A DNA stretch of 64,000 bases from a virus: the IMG/VR virus record IMGVR_UViG_3300040801_004532, positions 64,001 through 128,000 of that record, one strand, 5' to 3'. The notes beneath the pieces were generated by a model. The model saw only the letters and a program-made list of their open reading frames with translations, ran no database searches and was not told the DNA's origin. Position 1 is the stretch's first letter. Each line of letters starts with the position of its first letter. This document shows, in pieces, positions 62,210-64,000 of this stretch. The position numbers and the translations under genes were made by a program.

Positions 62210-62573
62210 AAAGTTAAAAGAGATTTTTGAAGATACAGTTGAATCTGGTTTGATTTATGAAGGTGATTTAGATCAAATAGATTATTATTCTCTTTTTTGT
62301 AAAACAGCAGCAAATAAGAAGCTGTATAAATTAATGGGTAATAATTTATGCATGTTAAAATGTAAATACGAAAATCAAGATTCAGTTTTGATAGTTTCAT
62401 TTATTCCAATTAATGTAGATGAAACTGGAGCAAAAAGTATTGCCGAAAGAGTCATTGAGGTTGTTTCTAATTTGGAAAGTTGTTTTGTAACCTTAGATAG
62501 TTTAAAATCAGAAGAGGTAAAAGAAGATAAATTCATCTATGTTACAGCAGTAAAAACCATAAAGGGAGACTAA
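62184..62573 (+). CDS. hypothetical protein
   Basis: 129 residues overlapping the primase end by 26 bp. Acidic alpha/beta with VLIVSFIPINVDETGAKSIAERVIEVV. No family recognised. Conserved position in the replication operon suggests a related role. Confidence 0.55.
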   Translation: MTDRSYISEKLKEIFEDTVESGLIYEGDLDQIDYYSLFCKTAANKKLYKLMGNNLCMLKCKYENQDSVLIVSFIPINVDETGAKSIAERVIEVVSNLESCFVTLDSLKSEEVKEDKFIYVTAVKTIKGD

Positions 62574-62574
62574 A

Positions 62575-62742
62575 ATGAACGAGAAGAAAGCTAAAAGACT
62601 GAGAAAATATATATTAAAGAATATGGATGAAGTATTGTTTTTAATACGAAATGAATTTGGAGCATTAACTGAAGAGATGGGTCCCAGAGCTGTTTACCAA
62701 AATGCTAAAAAATTATACTACCAAGGGAAACTAAATGTCTAA
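62575..62742 (+). CDS. small basic helical protein
   Basis: 55 residues from ATG 62575 behind AAAGGGAGACTAAA. KKAKRLRKYILKNMDEVLFLIRNEF then GPRAVYQNAKKLYYQG. Overlaps the next gene by eight bases. No family recognised. Confidence 0.55.
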   Translation: MNEKKAKRLRKYILKNMDEVLFLIRNEFGALTEEMGPRAVYQNAKKLYYQGKLNV

Positions 62743-62983
62743 TGGGGTTTATGTGTGCCCGATTTGTGGTGGTGTCGGATGGCATTTGAATAATGATCAT
62801 TATTATGCCTCATTGTGCTCATTATGTAATGGGAAGGGAGAAATTGATTGGGTAACAAAAATAATGAAACCCAAAAAGACAAAGGAACATGAAAATATAT
62901 TATCCTTACATGATTTCATAAAAAAACAATATAAAGGATTTAACAAAACAAAAAATGAAGGAGAGACGAATGACAAGAATTGA
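62735..62983 (+). CDS. DnaJ-type zinc-finger protein with DWV motif
   Basis: 82 residues. CPICGGVG (about 8) and CSLCNGKGEIDWVTKIM (about 29) give two CxxCxGxG units with the same DWV tail as at 60428 and DWI at 3347. A basic C-terminal half follows. Probably zinc binding. Confidence 0.65.
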   Translation: MSNGVYVCPICGGVGWHLNNDHYYASLCSLCNGKGEIDWVTKIMKPKKTKEHENILSLHDFIKKQYKGFNKTKNEGETNDKN

Positions 62984-63734
62984 ATTGGACGCAGAGGACT
63001 TTAATTCGTTGTTGAGATGTTTAATGAATCTAAAGGATCATTGTAATGATGTGGATATTAGGGGTGGATTTGTAAGACAAAGATCAAATGATGTAACCTC
63101 TGTTTTTGAATTTGATCTTACCTCAATAATTGGAGATATTAGTCTTCCCATTTCTGACCTAAAACAGAAACTGGATCTATTGAAAATTTTTGCTGGACAA
63201 GATGTTAGTGTTGAGGTTGAAGAAGGGGAAGATGAATCCAGCAGCTTTTTTACAATTGCTGATGAAATGTCTTCAATCAAATTTATGTTTCCTACCCTTC
63301 AATTTATGGATAATAAATATATGACAACTCAAGAACTTGAAAGTATTTTTAATCTTGATGATAATGATACATTTTTAAGTACAGAGATGACAAAGGTTAT
63401 TACTGACAGAATTAGAGTTATTTCTGAAAACTTCAATATTAAAGCGATTCAGGTTAAGTTTGAGAGAGACAAAGCTAGGGTCGTCTGTTCAACTCAATCA
63501 AAAGATCAGTTTGCATCATTTACACAAGATATCCCAACAACAATTGATTTTGAAGAAAACTATCTATCCAATTTGGGAACAGTTCCATTTTGTATTGACC
63601 ATGATACACCATTGACCTTTAAAATGTTCAAGGTCCCGGATCAAGAAATTTCATATAATAAATTTGAAACAGAACTAGGTTCAGTTGAGATAAAAATTTA
63701 TTCTAGATCATCTCTTGTTTCCGACGAAGAATAA
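62970..63734 (+). CDS. sliding clamp (T4 gp45-like)
   Basis: 254 residues from ATG 62970 behind GAAGGAGAGACGA. Two clamp-like beta/alpha repeats: MTRIELDAEDFNSLLRCLMNL...ISDLKQKLDLLKIFAGQDVSVEV, then the second domain with TEMTKVITDRIRVISENFNIKAIQVKFERDKARVV. In T4 the gp45 trimer tethers polymerase and activates late transcription. Located just after primase and clamp loader. Confidence 0.88.
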   Translation: MTRIELDAEDFNSLLRCLMNLKDHCNDVDIRGGFVRQRSNDVTSVFEFDLTSIIGDISLPISDLKQKLDLLKIFAGQDVSVEVEEGEDESSSFFTIADEMSSIKFMFPTLQFMDNKYMTTQELESIFNLDDNDTFLSTEMTKVITDRIRVISENFNIKAIQVKFERDKARVVCSTQSKDQFASFTQDIPTTIDFEENYLSNLGTVPFCIDHDTPLTFKMFKVPDQEISYNKFETELGSVEIKIYSRSSLVSDEE

Positions 63735-63745
63735 AGGGGTAAATA

Positions 63746-64000
63746 ATGCACCCATCTAGTCTTTTGTCGTATTATCCAACCTATGCAATTTTAGATGAAA
63801 TTGTTTCTTATGGACCATATAAAAAACTAAATGTTTTTATTGATTTGAAAAACGCATTACAAACAACATATATGGAACATGCGATCATTAATATTGTTGA
63901 GTCATCTAAAAAGTCAAAATATTTAGACACGTCAATTTTCTCGTCGTTAATATCCTTCCTTTCATTTCATAAAATATACGGGATTAAACGAGGAATTGAT
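63746..64000 (+). CDS. hypothetical protein, 3' end outside the window
   Basis: 85 codons from ATG 63746 behind AAAGGGGTAAATA remain open at the window end. MHPSSLLSYYPTYAILDEIVSYGPYKKLNVFIDLKNAL. It immediately follows the sliding clamp. The visible part does not identify a family. Confidence 0.6.
   Translation, partial: MHPSSLLSYYPTYAILDEIVSYGPYKKLNVFIDLKNALQTTYMEHAIINIVESSKKSKYLDTSIFSSLISFLSFHKIYGIKRGID

Noticed and set aside
1-64000. Genome-wide recoding of TGA or TAG
   Set aside because: Many genes with clear ends stop at TGA or TAG, often in ATGA overlaps. Only the site at 47594 is suspicious.

Overview
This window is AT-rich and densely packed. It looks like part of a large tailed-phage genome (a T4-related, jumbo-type myovirus) rather than a bacterial chromosome. 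The evidence is a T4-style replication block (Dda-like helicase, gp44-like clamp-loader ATPase, gp61-like primase, gp45-like sliding clamp), many tiny overlapping genes with strong Shine-Dalgarno sites and frequent GTG/TTG starts, homing endonucleases, T4-late-promoter-like TATAAATA boxes, and a very large tRNA cluster with its own tmRNA. The host cannot be named from the sequence.

Region 1 (1-18964, plus strand) is a translation-support island. It holds 19 recognisable tRNA genes, a tmRNA whose tag reads ADDYYTEVALAA, three aberrant tRNA-like RNAs, two tRNA fragments and at least five further structured intergenic RNAs, interleaved with about 40 small genes. The recognisable proteins fit translation or protein quality control: two Pth2-type peptidyl-tRNA hydrolases, a YqeY-like protein, a SPOUT RNA methylase and a free-standing ClpX-type zinc finger. 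A soluble PgpH-type HD domain (candidate c-di-AMP phosphodiesterase) is also here. Several small proteins belong to paralogous families or share short motifs.

Region 2 (18959-27187, minus strand) holds nucleotide and DNA metabolism: a DenV-like glycosylase, a thermonuclease, a dATP/dGTP-diphosphohydrolase-like protein, a nucleoside deoxyribosyltransferase-like protein, SLOG, DUF4326 and DUF7768 proteins, dCMP deaminase, a MazG-like protein and QueC, with one inserted endonuclease. A short plus-strand block (27281-28030) includes a gene of clearly higher GC content.

Region 3 (28143-47076, minus strand, interrupted by a small plus-strand block at 32177-32978) begins with a glycosyltransferase, a papain-like protease and an adjacent AEP-primase/ATP-ligase pair. 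After the plus-strand block comes a long surface-sugar island: UDP-GlcNAc 2-epimerase, a WbpB-like dehydrogenase, a WbpD-like acetyltransferase, further left-handed beta-helix acyltransferases, a PIG-L deacetylase, methyltransferases, a sulfotransferase and about seven more glycosyltransferases.

Region 4 (47102-56521, minus strand) carries an actin-like ATPase, a Nudix hydrolase, an HNH endonuclease and large unannotated proteins that are probably virion-related. A 357-bp non-coding stretch with hairpins and a repeated 34-bp element lies inside it. Region 5 (56649-64000, plus strand) is a lytic transglycosylase followed by the replication operon, which includes a hairpin that would hide a ribosome binding site.
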